From NCBI RefSeq assembly GCF_937616625.2, contig NC_065571.1, forward strand, positions 56,653,651 through 56,717,650: a stretch of 64,000 nucleotides of DNA, written 5' to 3'. The DNA is from Mercurialis annua (lineage: Eukaryota > Streptophyta > Magnoliopsida > Malpighiales > Euphorbiaceae). The number at the start of each line of letters is the position of its first letter. Within the stretch, counting starts at the first letter, position 1. A program made the position numbers and the translations under genes. This document shows, one piece after another, positions 35,476-47,669 of the stretch. Below the pieces are notes generated by a model, which worked only from the letters and a program-made list of their open reading frames with translations, did no database searches and was not told where the DNA came from.

Positions 35476-38400
35476 ATGCTGTTTAGTAGTCAGATTTTGA
35501 GTTTCTTGGTTAAGAAAGATGGCAGGAAGATACTCAAACGAAAAGACAGTGATGCTGGTGAACGAGGTAATTTATCATTAATTTCTCACAGTTGGGTTCT
35601 TATAGTTCTGTTCATTAGTATGTAATTAAGTAAATTCTTCATTTGGGTCCTTAAATATTATTGCAGATTTACAGCTTATACAAAAATGACATCTTTTTTG
35701 CTTATAGATTTTTGTTTCCTTTTGGGTTTTGGCTCATTAATTTCAGGAAAAGCTTTAGAAGAAGTTCGTTCTTTGTTGTTCAACAGTGTTAAGCGGCAAG
35801 AGCAACGCAAATGTGATCCTTTTGTTGCTCTTTCATTCAATTTTGTGGTTGCTATTAGTATTATTTTCATTAATAAATGGGTAAACTTTTTTACTCTTGG
35901 TAATTCATTATTTTGCTCGTATACTAAATCACGATGTTTCACTTTTGTAGCGATTTAATCAAGTTCTTTAAAATGTTAGCATCGCACATTTCAACCTTTC
36001 GCATTTTTCCATTGTGTAGCCTATAGTCGTTTTTCACCAAATGTAAAACTACAGAATGTGTACAAAAACGGAAATGTGCTACACAATGCTAAAAATTGAA
36101 AGGCTGAATGTGCGATGCAACGTTTTAAAGATTGAGATGGAATTGCTACAAAAGTGAAATATTGAGATTTAATATGCAAATAACCCAAAAATGTTCCAGC
36201 TTTTGTGCTGTTAAGTTAACTTCCTTTGATTTTTTGTTTGCATTAGGTGCTTCAAGGAGCTGGATTTCATTTCCCAATTTGCTTAAGTTTTATTCATTAT
36301 TTAATAAGTTGGATATTGATGGCCCTTTTGAAAGCATGTTCTATTCTTCCTGCTTCTCCTCCTTCGAAATCCAGTCTTGTATCCTTGTTTACTCTCGGCT
36401 TTGTCATGTCTCTATCCACGGGCCTTGCTAATGTCAGCTTGAAGTACAACAGGTTATATGTTTTATTCATCTATGATTCCATTGTGTGTTCTTGTTTGAA
36501 TTTCGCTTTAATGTTTTCTTTATTTCGTGTCAGTGTTGGTTTCTATCAGATGGCTAAGATTGCTGTTACACCTTCAATTGTTTTACTGGAATTCGTATGG
36601 TTTGGAAAGCGTGTTTCTTTCACTAAGGTAAGCTGCGGCGTATGTTTGTTCATATCTGTTCACCATAATTATAATTTACTTGTAACATGTGCTTTACAAG
36701 TATGATTTCTGATTATTCAGTAACATGACTCGGAGGATTTTTTTCCTTCTGGATTGCATTTTTGAAGTGCTTGATTGACAAACAGATTCTCTTAAATTAA
36801 ATAGTTAACATAAAATAGACTATGCCTTCTTATGCCTATGAGCTACTTAGCATATATATGAGGTATCCTTAGTTCAGGGGGCTCCTTAATTTGTAGGTAT
36901 TGGGGAAGGCTCATCTAGCATAAATGGCTTTCCTGGTGGTGGTCGAGGGGTGCCGGTGTGCTGCGAGACTTGACCTTTTTTAAACAATTTGTTGAAATGT
37001 GATGAAACATGATCAACCGTGATTCTTTGTTCAAGGGATGAAGAAAGTAGGAGCATGTTTGATTGTCTTATAGATGAGAATGTTACTATGGTTAATGCCG
37101 AATATATCTTGCAAGGATTTGGAATCCTTGTAAAATGGTGAGAGGTGGTGGTGTTGGATGGATTAAGAGTCTACTGGTGTTTAATGAGTTTGGAAAGGAT
37201 TTCACAAAAATAGTGTTCTAGAGTTGAAATTGGGTTTGTAGAAGTTGTTCTAAGGTGAAAGATAGATGAGAATAATAGATGTGATGTTCTAGCGGAAACA
37301 GTTTGACGGTAAGAAAAGGAGAAGAAGAGAGAGATTAAAAGAACAAAAGTTAGATTCTCCAGCGCTCCTATTCACATAATTGTTAACTCATCAAAACATA
37401 ATTTGTTTATAAAGTACATAGATTCATAGAGACTAGTAGAATACTTTATGTAGAATCATGAAAGACAAAATCAAGCTGTTTCTGTCCACACTAAGAAACT
37501 TCGGAACTGAATAACATTTTAATTATGCAAGATGGTAATGGAATTGCTAAATCCGGCATGAAAGACAAAAATCACAAGAAAACAAGATAATCTCTGCAAA
37601 AACCACGATGAACTGTAGAGTTTGTTTAATTGTCCTCAGTCATCCCTATAAAATTATTTGCTGAATTCATCTATAAGTCGTCTATCCTTCACTAAGCCAT
37701 ATATGAGAAATATTTGTTGAGTGAATACAAATGTATATGTTTAGATGCTTTTAAGTCTTTGCATGTGCAAGATTATTTTGTATGTAGAGTGAGTCATGCC
37801 TTCTGCACTAAAGCTTTGACTGACAATGTCCTTTTGGAATCTTGCGATCAAATCTTTCAGGTTGTTGCCCTTACAGTTGTGTCTATTGGTGTTTCTGTTG
37901 CAACAGTAACTGATTTGCAATTCAGCGTTTTTGGTGCATGTATAGCATTGGCATGGATAATTCCCAGTGCTGTCAATAAAATCCTCTGGTCCACTCTGCA
38001 GCAGCGAGAAAACTGGACAGCATTAGCGTATGTCTCATGACCTATCTAACTCCCATGTTTAGAATTTCGGACTTGTTCTGCTCTGGATTTATCCGAGTAG
38101 AAAATTGTATTTTGCATCTTACGTCTGAATTCCATGAATAGGTTAATGTGGAAGACAACACCAATCACTTTGTTTTTCCTGGCTTCTTTGGTTCCATTCT
38201 TAGATCCGCCAGGTGTCTTCTCCTATCAATGGAATGCCACTAACACATCATTGGTTCTTGTGTCAGCTTTTCTGGGGTTCTTGCTTCAATGGTCAGGCGC
38301 TTTAGCACTCGGGTGAGTGACTTGTATTTTCTTTTTTTATCTCTAATTTTTTTGCACAAAGTTATACTTTCATACTTTATGTATGTAAATGTTATTAGAT

Positions 38401-39463
38401 AAACCTAAATATGGATACTATTATTGGAGTATGTAGATATAGTTTAGATTTTCACAACGAGATATTAATGTTTTTCTCAAAATGCTTATTGAATGAGCAA
38501 TTCAATAAGAGATCTCGGATCAAATCTACATTAATATATTACTGATTCAATCCGAGATCTCTTATTGAATTGGAATAAGTTTGGGAGCGGATCACGCAAT
38601 ATGCTCTCTATCTAATGAATGGGAAGTTCACTCCAATAAATAATAGTTTTTGCTGTTTCTCTCATTTCCACTTGCTGATTTGCTTTTCTGGTTGTATTGT
38701 TTGGATTTCCGGTTGCCTGTTTCCAGTTATGCTTCCTGCATGTTCTTCATTACCCTTTAGGCATGATGTCCAGATCTTTGAAATGTGGTATCCCTTCTTA
38801 GAAGCGTTTATCAGTTGAAGTATTGGCTTCCTGTCATGTTGAGTTTTCCTAATTTTCGTAAACTTATAAGTAAAAGACGGAAGAGATACTCTAATTTGGA
38901 CGATGAATCTTTTTTATACTTTTAAATGTTCGTTTGTCGGTTTCGAATTCTATTCCATAAACATTCGCCATCGTTTAAAACAACATGCTCCTAGAATAGT
39001 TTATAATATAAAATTTGCAGTTTTAGAGAAGCCTTTTATGAAAAGGAAACAAATGCTGATAAATTTCCGCGCAACATAGATAGTAGGCATAAAGCTTAGT
39101 TATAAATTGTAATTTTGAAATTATAAACATGTTTTCTCTCTAGTTCTGTGTTTGGTTTTGAATCAATTTATTTTATTAATTTGCAGGGCAACGTCTGCCA
39201 TTTCACACGTAGTTCTTGGTCAATTCAAAACATGCGTTTTGCTTCTCGGAAACTATTATATCTTTGACTCGAATCCAGGAGCCACCAGCATTTTTGGTGC
39301 ATTTACAGCCATTGCGGGTATGTCCGGTTACACTTACCTCAATTTACACAATATGAAATCACAAACAGGAAAAACATCTCCGCAGAAGTCGTCTGCGACA
39401 AAATCTAGGCTGAGTCGAGAGAATGGAGATAGCCATGATGGATATGGCGGAGAATCTGTGTAG
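35476..39463 (+). CDS. Nucleotide-sugar transporter-like protein (DMT/TPT superfamily, NST-KT group)
   Basis: Seven exons are supported: 35476-35566, 35747-35880, 36247-36452, 36534-36627, 37861-38027, 38142-38312 and 39187-39463. All are GT-AG and in phase, giving 379 residues. A basic cytosolic N-terminus (VKKDGRKILKRKDSDAGERG) precedes about ten transmembrane helices. Characteristic pieces are NFVVAISIIFINKWV, VSLKYNSVGFYQMAKIAVTP with the Lys-Thr-type motif region, PSAVNKILWS, TALALMWKTTPIT and ISHVVLGQFKTCVLLLGNYY. The protein likely sits in Golgi or ER membranes and exchanges a nucleotide sugar for the nucleoside monophosphate. The exact substrate cannot be read from sequence. The hydrophilic C-tail is Ser/Lys-rich. 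Intron 6 contains a perfect 23-bp hairpin. Confidence 0.9.
38498..38572. repeat. Perfect 23-bp inverted repeat in transporter intron 6
   Basis: Arms 38498-38520 and 38550-38572 are exact inverse copies containing AAGAGATCTCGGAT, separated by a 29-base AT-rich loop. It could be the tips of a small MITE, or a hairpin in the pre-mRNA. Confidence 0.75.
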
Positions 39464-39586
39464 TTATCTTTGTCAATCGTTTTTGTTGATCTAGATTATT
39501 TCTTACAATTGGAATTCTAATTTTACAAGTAGAGTGTCGACTGACTTGCCGTGAGTCTGAACCAAACCTCAGGTTAATACTTTGTA

Positions 39587-40091
39587 GGCTAATCCCCTGA
39601 AAAACCCCTCACCTTTCAATTTCCTTTCATTTGCACCCTCACCTTTCAAAATCTCCAATTTTACCCTAATTTCCACCTTTCACTTTTAATTACACCTTTA
39701 AATATTAAATTGACCTATTTTTACTGCAAAAAGTTCAAATTAATATTTTATATTTCAACAAATATTATAAATAGTATCCAATTTAATTAATTTTATGGAA
39801 TTAAAACGGTAAAATTAAATAAAAGTGAATGTGAAATTTAGTAATATTTGAAATATTTTTTAGAGAAGATGCTTTTATTATTGAAATTTTAACATTTAGT
39901 ACTATTTAGAAAATGAGTAAAAATAAAAAATATTGATTTGAAATTTTTTGAGTGAAAAAAAGGTCAATTTAATATTTCGAGGGTGCAATTGAAAGTGAAA
40001 GGTGGTAATTAGGGTAAAATTGGGGATTTTAAAAGGTGAGGGTGCAAACGAAAGGGGGTTGAAAGGTGAGGGGATTTTTAGAGGATTAGCC
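39587..40091. mobile_element. Mutator-type MITE just downstream of the transporter gene
   Basis: The element is 505 bp with ends GGCTAATCCCCTGAAAAACC and its inverse (one-base differences). The arms exceed 100 bp and share CACCCTCACCTTTCAAAAT-like sequence. It is flanked by the exact 9-bp duplication TACTTTGTA (39578-39586 and 40092-40100). There is no coding content. It lies about 120 bp past the transporter stop codon and may fall in its 3' UTR. Confidence 0.9.
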
Positions 40092-40100
40092 TACTTTGTA

Positions 40101-40619
40101 GGTACCAACCTGCTTTACCCCTGTGAATCAATCGACATTGTATATATTGACGAGTTGCTGACTTGCAGAAGTTACAGAAATTAAATAGTATTTAGTTATT
40201 CTTTTTTTTGTATGTGTTCAGTTATATGTTCGATTTACAAGCATGTATTATTGAAGTTCTTTGTACATCTCTAATGCAAATGTTAAAATGAGATGCTAAC
40301 ATTGAGTCATGGCTATAGTTTGAATTTAGCATATGCTATATCCTTTATCAAATGTAGATTGCATACGCTAAACTTTAACATCTAATAACATTTCATTGTT
40401 AATTATAATATTATTGCTGTCGATTTCTTTTCACTTATTGTTTTAATAATTTTTTTTAAATATAATTTAATTTTTTTTTAAATTTTTTATTTTTATGATC
40501 TTGATTAATTACTTTTGATAATAGACCACATGCCAATATAATAAAACGATTTATTTTTATACAGTTCATTGATTCTCTTAACAATTGTTTCTAATAGAGG
40601 AGATTATTATCTCAAATAA
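40101..40619. other. AT-rich intergenic sequence
   Basis: Nothing is recognised apart from short diverged inverse blocks near 40310-40400 (GTTTGAATTTAGCATATGCT and TTGCATACGCTAAACTTT). Confidence 0.4.
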
Positions 40620-41510
40620 AAAAAGAATAATTTATATAATACCCTACTTTTGAAATTTAATTACAATAATTTTGGCCAATTTTTATAATGTAAGTCGGTA
40701 TTTTACTTGCTAACTTAATTTTAAAAATGATATTTCTTAATTAAGGCGTCATTGCTTTTCTTCCATTTTTTTCTCATTTTTATCGAACTCTCCTCTCTCT
40801 TTCACTCTCTTCTCAAATTTCTTATTTCTTCTTTATTTTTTAGATCTACGATTTTCCATCTCTTTTTTTAGACCTGCGACCATAATGTCGTCCTCTTCCT
40901 TCTGGTGATTTTTTCATTTTCGTCTATCATCATCGATCTTCCGTTTTTTAAATTTTTTGTGGTTGTTTAGAATTTTTTTAGTTTTTTTTTATTTTCTAGA
41001 TTTTTTGTACATGAATTATTATAGATCTATTGATCTATTGATCTTTTGTTAATATAGTTGTTTTATTGTTCATATAATTGTTATCTTATTCATTCTCTTG
41101 TTTTGATTTTACTGATTGAGTACACAACGAATTGATTTATGTTCTTTGTGGTGTTTTTGCTACTGATTTCGTAAATAATTAACTGGTTTATGTTTTATGG
41201 TGTTTAAGCTACCGATTTCGCACACAACGAATTGATTTGTGTATTTACGCTAATAAAACCCATACAATTAAACCATAAATACACTATAAAAACACCATAG
41301 GAAAAAGATCATAAAAACACCATCATAAAATACAAAATAAATAAATAAAAAGTTTATAAAAAAAAGACATAAAACGTAAAAAAGTAAAAAATATATTTTT
41401 GAAATTAAAACTCTAAAACAGGTACGTCATGTTAAAAGAAGGTATGACATGAAAATAAATTAAAAAAAGGTGTTAAGACAATTATGTTTCAAAAAGAGGT
41501 ACTATATAAA
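40620..41510. repeat. CT-rich foldback repeat, copy B
   Basis: The order is the same as copies A and C: AT-rich end, pyrimidine tract with CTCTCTTTCACTCTCTTC (about 40793), the TTATTGTTCATATAATTGTT block (41062), ACACAACGAATTGATTTATG-like repeats, then inverse repeats ACTATAAAAACACCATA (41281), ending in an AT-rich tail. It is non-coding. Confidence 0.6.
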
Positions 41511-41956
41511 ATTTCCTCAAAAGAAAAAACTGTACTAAGAAAATTTTAAAATATATGATTTAAAATACTACATAATAAAATTAGTATAGATGATTACTAT
41601 AGTACTTTTGTTTTTGTTTTTCTGAAAACTTATCACTTATTCATAACTTCGAATTAAACGAGTTCTTTTTTTCGCTAATTATGCATACATGTCAAGTTAC
41701 TAGGTAAAAAAAGATAAAATTCGGTTGCTACATATGCATTTTTGACCGAAAAATTCCCCGCTGAAAAGAATTAAGGTTTAACAATCAAATTGAAAAGCAA
41801 CTAAAATTTAATAACTAAATAGAAACAAATCATGAAAGTTTCAAGAAATGGCAACCTAAGTGCATTACTCAATATAATGTCATTTAACCGTTTGAAATCA
41901 ACAAAGAATCCAAAGGCTCGCGTTGTTCTAACATGGAAATCATTGCCGATCAACTA

Positions 41957-42063
41957 TGATCACCGAGATAAAGTTGTTTGCCTTACTAGCGGTGTTTTCT
42001 CTTTAGGCTTCGCCAATGGCCATTGTTAACCGCCTCCTCCGCGGTGGTTACTCTGTTAGAAAC
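41957..42063 (+). pseudogene. Fragment of a DFR/CCR-type NAD(P)-dependent reductase
   Basis: One frame reads DKVVCLTSG and, after a frame change near 42010, the next reads MAIVNRLLRGGYSVR. The pair resembles the N-terminal Rossmann beta-alpha-beta of dihydroflavonol reductase/cinnamoyl-CoA reductase relatives, with the glycine motif damaged. Nothing of the family follows. The fragment stops abruptly at TGTTGGTAAAAACACGC, which may be the edge of an inserted element. Confidence 0.45.
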
Positions 42064-43200
42064 TGTTGGTAAAAACACGCAAGCGTACGTATGCCAACTT
42101 GTAATACAGTCTGCGAAGTCTGGATATCGTATGCACAGAGAAACCTTCTAAAAACAACCAGTTAAAAGACTCTATTTGGATAGTCGAAAAGACAGTTTTA
42201 TTTGTTGTGTAATTAAAAGACAGAATTTAACAATTGTAAGTTAAAGTAAACTAAAGCTGCAATTAAAATTGGTGTTTAACAAATATGGAGAAAAACAGGG
42301 CTTATTAATATTTGTTATGCTGTTTATTTGATCGGGTTATGGATTGTATTGTTCTGATATAGGTCGGACTAATCGAAAGCATGCACCTAAAACTCTCTCT
42401 CGAGTAATTACAGCAAAAGCATAAAACTAATAAATAGCAGGTTAATACTCACTCTCGCACAATGATTAACCTAATTACTAACTAATTGAAGGGTTATAAA
42501 GTGAATCCTAAGAACACGCACTCGTTAATTCACTCTCACGCAATTAACTCCTACGTTCTTAATTATGTTGTTCTATTCCAATTTTACTCTCTCGAGCTAA
42601 AACCAAAACATATGACATAGACTAAGTGATCAATTTAGGCTAAACATTAAACACAATAATTAAAACATATTAAGAACAAAAACTCATAAGTTCAAATTAA
42701 TTAAACATATATAATTCGATTAATAATCTCCAATGAACGGTTTAGTTAGACATAATAATAAAAATACTAAAAGCAATAATTATCGAATTCATTCTGAGAC
42801 TAAAATAAATACTGAATATGAAACTGATATAAATCGTATCTTATTCGAAAGTAAAACTAATAATAATCGACGACAAAACAATGAAAATAATCCAAGAACG
42901 AAGCGATAAGAAAATCTAATTTAGGGTTTATGTTTAATACAGAAAATGTGATTAAAGTAGAAGACAATGCAAACAATTTTTGTTAAATAGCTTTTTTTAT
43001 TTTGTTCAATACATAAATTATTGGAAAACAAAATCACATAAATCAAGCGGAATGAAAAACTATTTAAAGTTTTTCAATACATTATTAACTGGAAAACAAA
43101 ATTAACATAAACAAGCAGAATGAAAAACCAAGCCATTAAACCGAAAGAAAAAAAACAATCAACAACGCCTTTTAGGGATACAAAGATGACTCGTCATGAG
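42064..43200. other. Unclassified sequence, possibly a decayed LTR-type fragment
   Basis: No exon is seen. The segment opens with TGTTGGTAAAAACACGCAAG and contains repeated CACTCTCGCACAA/TCACTCTCACGCAA blocks (about 42450 and 42530). This style of sequence is common in old plant retroelement LTRs. I cannot find a matching end or target duplication. Diverged direct repeats of TGGAAAACAAAATNACATAA occur near 43022 and 43089. Confidence 0.3.
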
Positions 43201-46200
43201 CTAATTTTTACCTCCATCAGAATTCAAGTAAGGGCATTTTGGGGAGTAAGAATTATTGGAAAGCATGTTCCATTTTGCAATTTGATCCCCCAGTGGAAAC
43301 CCGGTCCAAGTTGCAATAGAATTCTCATATCTACTATGTGTGAGGCGAACAAAATTTTTCAGATCCTCGTTCTTTTTCAGATCATCAGAGTCAATATCAA
43401 CGGTGAAGATATCTCCGAAAGGCCTCCCCGAGTGATTAATCATAGGTAAGGAAACTGGATCAACAGACATAGCAGCAAGATCCGCAGACACAACAATGCT
43501 CTTCATGTCGGGACTGAAAAATGGATGGTTCACATGCCCCGCAATATCATCCATGCTTGTTACAACTCTGACCACTTTTGAATTTTCCGCGTTCACAATG
43601 TACACCGCATAATACCCTGGATCGAGACCATGGTCAGTCGCTGGTGCCTGGCTAGGTTTATCACGAGTCGATGAGAACACTATCCAATCTCCCTTCGGAG
43701 CCCATTGGCATTGTGTGTCAGTCCAGGCACCATTTGTTAGCCTTGTGATCTCGCTGCTTTCTCCTTTTTCCGCATCCATTATGTATAGATTTTTATGTTT
43801 TTCGTCTCCTCCATCCCTTGTTGATCGGAAAACTAATTTCGTCCCTTTTACAATTTTCAACACATTGTACAATTTTTTTATTAGTTTTTATAAAAATTTA
43901 AATATACATATTTAGTAAATTTATAATAAAAGATTAAAATAATATGATATTTTAAAGAAAGACAACAATCATAAATCTATTTACCAGCTTCATTGGTGGA
44001 TGGGAGGGCATTATTTGACGAGCCGAATGTGAGTTGTCGAAACTGTCCGACACCTTTGGATACTTCGGAGATAGCACAGATTTGCACTTCTTCGGCCACA
44101 ATAGAAGCTCCCATCAAAATATACAGCAAATCTTTGTCAGGATTTGAGTTCCAAACAGGTGCGAAGATGTTTGAAGTTTTTGTCTGCACAATCAAATATA
44201 TTTTATATCATTTATTTACGGTATAAAATATCAAATGTCATTGGGTTAAAAATAATTATGATTGGATGAATTATACCGTGTAGACAACGCGCAAGCCTTG
44301 ATTGTCGGCTACCCAGACGGATTTAAGCTCGCTGTCAACGAATGCGAGTTTGGATCCGTCTTTAGAAAATGCGGGAAAATTACCAGGCACCCTAAATAGT
44401 CCAACATCTTTATGTGGCGAGCTGAACTTTTGGAGATTTATGTTGCTTTGCTCTCCACTCTGCAAAACTAACAATATTAGCTGCATATACCTTTTAGAAA
44501 TATGATTTTATATAGGTGAGATTGTGACAACGCACATGTTTATGAAATGTGCTCATGTTCAACCATGACTTAATAACTAGTAGTTAATAGGTGGTTGAAC
44601 CTTGACACTTATAAATCTATTTATATTTGTGTTTTTAAGCAGCGTGAGATTATTTTTAACAACACCAGAATAAACCGATGAATTTCACGGAAAAAATTAG
44701 TACCGGGAGAGGTTCGACTCTGCTACGATGATAGCCAATGCGGTCTCCTCCATCCATGACAAAGGGGTTGAAATGGTCAGCTTCTGGTCTGATAATCTGA
44801 GTTATTTTCACAGATTGGTCTGGAACATTTGAATCAAAAATCTCAATATGTCGACTGTAGTTTGATTCTTGGCGCTTAGTTGCCACAGCCACTTTGGTGG
44901 CATCAACGGCGGCGGGAGTCATCGCGTCGAATCCATCCGGCGTCACTTGATCGATTCGACCGGTGCTAATATCGGCTCGGAACACAGCCCAAAAATCATT
45001 TTTCGCGTCTCCACCTTTTACTACAAATCGATGGAAAAATATGACATTGTCACTTCCCCATGTTGGCCACCCGCCATTTTGGATCACTCTCTTGCGATCT
45101 AATGGATTCCGATCTATGTTCATCACATAAATATCAGTCTTCATATCTTCAATCTCACCAGTCCAACCCTTTCCCTGAAATGAAGCCACTGCTACCTTTT
45201 CTCCAGATGGAGACACAGAAGGGCTCAGATCACTTACTCCTGTTAAACCATGTCAAGTTAATTTTAATATTATTTTATCTGACCCAAAATGATATATACG
45301 GTTTTGAGCAAACACAAGAATATATCATTTTTAAGAAATGAAGGATTATGTTAAACTTTAATTATTTCAAAAATATTATTATAATTTTATAGATTTCATA
45401 TTCAAACATAGGAATTTATAAATCTATTAATCTCTATTTCAAAAAATTTAAATTTTCAATTTTCAATTTTTAAACTCTCAATTCAAACGGATCAGAAGGA
45501 CAAATAAGAACTAACAGTCCAAACAGAATCTATAATTTGAAACGTCAAAAATAGCAAGGTGGTGCCTATTAATTTGAAATGAAAAAAATAATCTGAAATT
45601 ATAATATTTTATTAAGGATGCCTAAACTTTCTGAATCTACTTTATAATATTTAAAATCTTTACTTATTTTAAATTAGTATTTTTATTTTTAAAACATACT
45701 ATCAGGTTTCATTATCTTTTTGTCATTAGTGTACACGAAAGGACAAAAATAAGCCTATATGCACATAAAAATGATAAATTTCATCCCATGATGTCAGAAA
45801 CATTATTTTATACAACAATAAAAAAAACTAACTGAGAAGCTGAATGAGAGAACCTGATGGAGTAAGGCGTTCGGTTATTCCGGTCAAGAGATTGGTTTTG
45901 TAAACGGCAGTCCAAGGCTGCCGACGTTCTACCGGACGTTCCATGGTACTGACATAGACGAGAGAATGCCCACCGGCAATGCAGCCACTGTCTTCCATGC
46001 GAATGCCATTGAACGTGCCATAGACATCAGCCAAACTGAACACCTTAACTATAGGTATTCCGTCACCGTCACCGAAGCGGAGTCCGATATGAAGCGTCTC
46101 GAGGCCGTTGTCTCGTTCGGACACGAAAACAAACCCCGAGAGACGGCCCGTTCTAACGTCATCCTCGTTGGCTTCTGATTTTAGTTTGGGATGCTTGATA

Positions 46201-46373
46201 AGTGTCGTGAGAGCTTCTGTCGGAATGGCTCGGCAGTTGTAATTGTAGGAGACTCCGTCAGTCATGGGAAGCTCATCTCCGCTTGATGTTGCCAGAACCG
46301 GACAAGTAAATATGTCCAGCGCCGGTGGTCTGAGTTGTGAGTAGAAGGCTATGCTACCTCTCTCCTCTGCCAT
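43201..46373 (-). CDS. DPP6 N-terminal domain-like / TolB-type beta-propeller protein
   Basis: Five exons are supported: 46373-45854, 45239-44704, 44459-44278, 44183-43985 and 43844-43201. All are in phase, giving about 693 residues. ATG 46373 is chosen over an upstream GTG. The protein consists of repeated propeller blades with WD40-like/PD40 motifs: SPSGEKVAVASFQG, YVMNIDRN, WGSDNVIFF, FSKDGSKLAFVDSE, WAPKGDWIVFSSTRD and FSPDMKSIVVSAD. These belong to the plant DPP6-like family related to TolB. There is no peptidase catalytic domain, so it is not an active dipeptidyl peptidase. A scaffold or binding role is the most that can be inferred. No membrane anchor or signal peptide is obvious. Confidence 0.87.
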
Positions 46374-46823
46374 AAAAGATTGAAGAAATTTAACTAATTT
46401 GAAGTTATTTTCTTTCACTTATCTGCTTTCTAAAAAACTTTCGACTATAAAAGAGATTTTTACATATTTTAAATATTTTTTTATATATCTAACCTCAGCG
46501 GTTTTTTTTTGGATCAATTTAACGTCAACGGTTTTTGTATATGTATCAGAAATACATAAATAACTCCGATGATACCACCGACACCGATGAATTCACACCA
46601 TAGGCCTCTATATTTGTCAATGCATGTTCATAATACATTATTATAAAACATTTACCTGTACTAATAGTCGTGTATTAAAATATAAATTATTATCAATATT
46701 TAATTAATTAAACCGTTGCCATGTTGTATTATTCTGATGTGGTCGTTGTTTGGTGAAGTCGTTTTTATTTAATCTAGCTCTGTTTCTTTGTTTGGTTAGG
46801 TCATTATTTAATCTATCTGTTCC
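46374..46823. other. AT-rich intergenic sequence left of the Gypsy insertion
   Basis: No gene is visible. It ends in the target-site copy GTTCC (46819-46823). Confidence 0.5.
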
Positions 46824-47581
46824 TGATAACGTAGCACATCTAGTAGGGGCGAAGCAACCTCGCCAGGAACGAACATCGCTAAGTCAAGCATTTCACCGAC
46901 CTGGTAACAATTTCCGACCTTCTCGAAACCACAGAACGCATGACTTGGGGGGTCACCGGATCGATGGGAATTCAAACATCATCCGAGACAATCATGCCTG
47001 ATAAGGTCGGACCAAGAATCTTACCCGAGCTCTGACGTATGCTCGACTTAGACCTGAGCCGAGCTCCGAGCTCCTAAGCCCGAAAGATTGGACCATCTGG
47101 TTCGAGCTCTGGGCTGCTCCAGATACGGGAACTATGATAACTTGACTCCCAAGTTATCCGGGCTCCGAGGTCCCGTCCAAAGAGCGCTCACTCGTGTACC
47201 AGATCCTGGGACCACAGAAGATCTTCTGACAGGTACGTGGGGAATGTTCCCTCTGACACACCTAACAACCCGTGCCTCCCGCAGGGATATTCTACCACGT
47301 CAGCATAACTGATTTCTGGGACCACTGGGCTCACAGCCTGCCAGCAAGGCAGGTTTGTCCTTAAACCCTAACTATAAATAGAGGGTTTAAGGACAAACCC
47401 TAGGTAATTTCTTTTTCTCTACTCTAAACACTCTCTTTTCTCTTCTTCTTCTTCCTCTACCTAAAATCTTACTTGAGCGTCGGAGTGAACGTCCGGTGAC
47501 CCCCACCGGAGTTCTTTCTGACCTCTGTCTGCTTGTGGTGTGCAGGTCACTACAGCTCGGATTCAGTTTGGTGATTCATCA
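46824..47581 (+). repeat. 5' LTR (758 bp)
   Basis: It carries the U3 promoter with TATAAATA at 47373-47380, set in the 12-base loop of a perfect 18-bp inverted repeat (47352-47369 and 47382-47399). A CT-rich tract follows at about 47408-47460, probably R/U5. It ends in CATCA. Confidence 0.97.
47352..47399 (+). promoter_or_regulatory. TATA box enclosed by an 18-bp inverted repeat
   Basis: Arms GGTTTGTCCTTAAACCCT and its exact inverse flank AACTATAAATAG. The same arrangement is in the 3' LTR (58432-58479) and, diverged, in the relic LTR (about 1808-1855). Confidence 0.85.
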
Positions 47582-47583
47582 CT

Positions 47584-47601
47584 TGGCGCCGTCTGTGGGA
47601 A
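47584..47601 (+). other. Primer-binding site
   Basis: TGGCGCCGT lies two bases after the LTR and is complementary to the 3' acceptor end of plant tRNA-Asp (nine bases including CCA). The following bases (CTGTGGGAA) match that tRNA only partly. Confidence 0.65.
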
Positions 47602-47669
47602 GTCGTTTTGTATTCCCCTGTTCTACTCTGGTTCTCTTGACGTTGCTGATCAGATCTTGACAAGAAACA

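Noticed and set aside
37714..38040. 108-residue frame starting before transporter exon 5
   Set aside because: Its first half is intron sequence; only 37861-38027 is the exon.
47088..47312. 74-residue frame, repeated at 58168-58392
   Set aside because: It lies in the U3 part of both LTRs and is identical only because the LTRs are identical. There is no family resemblance.
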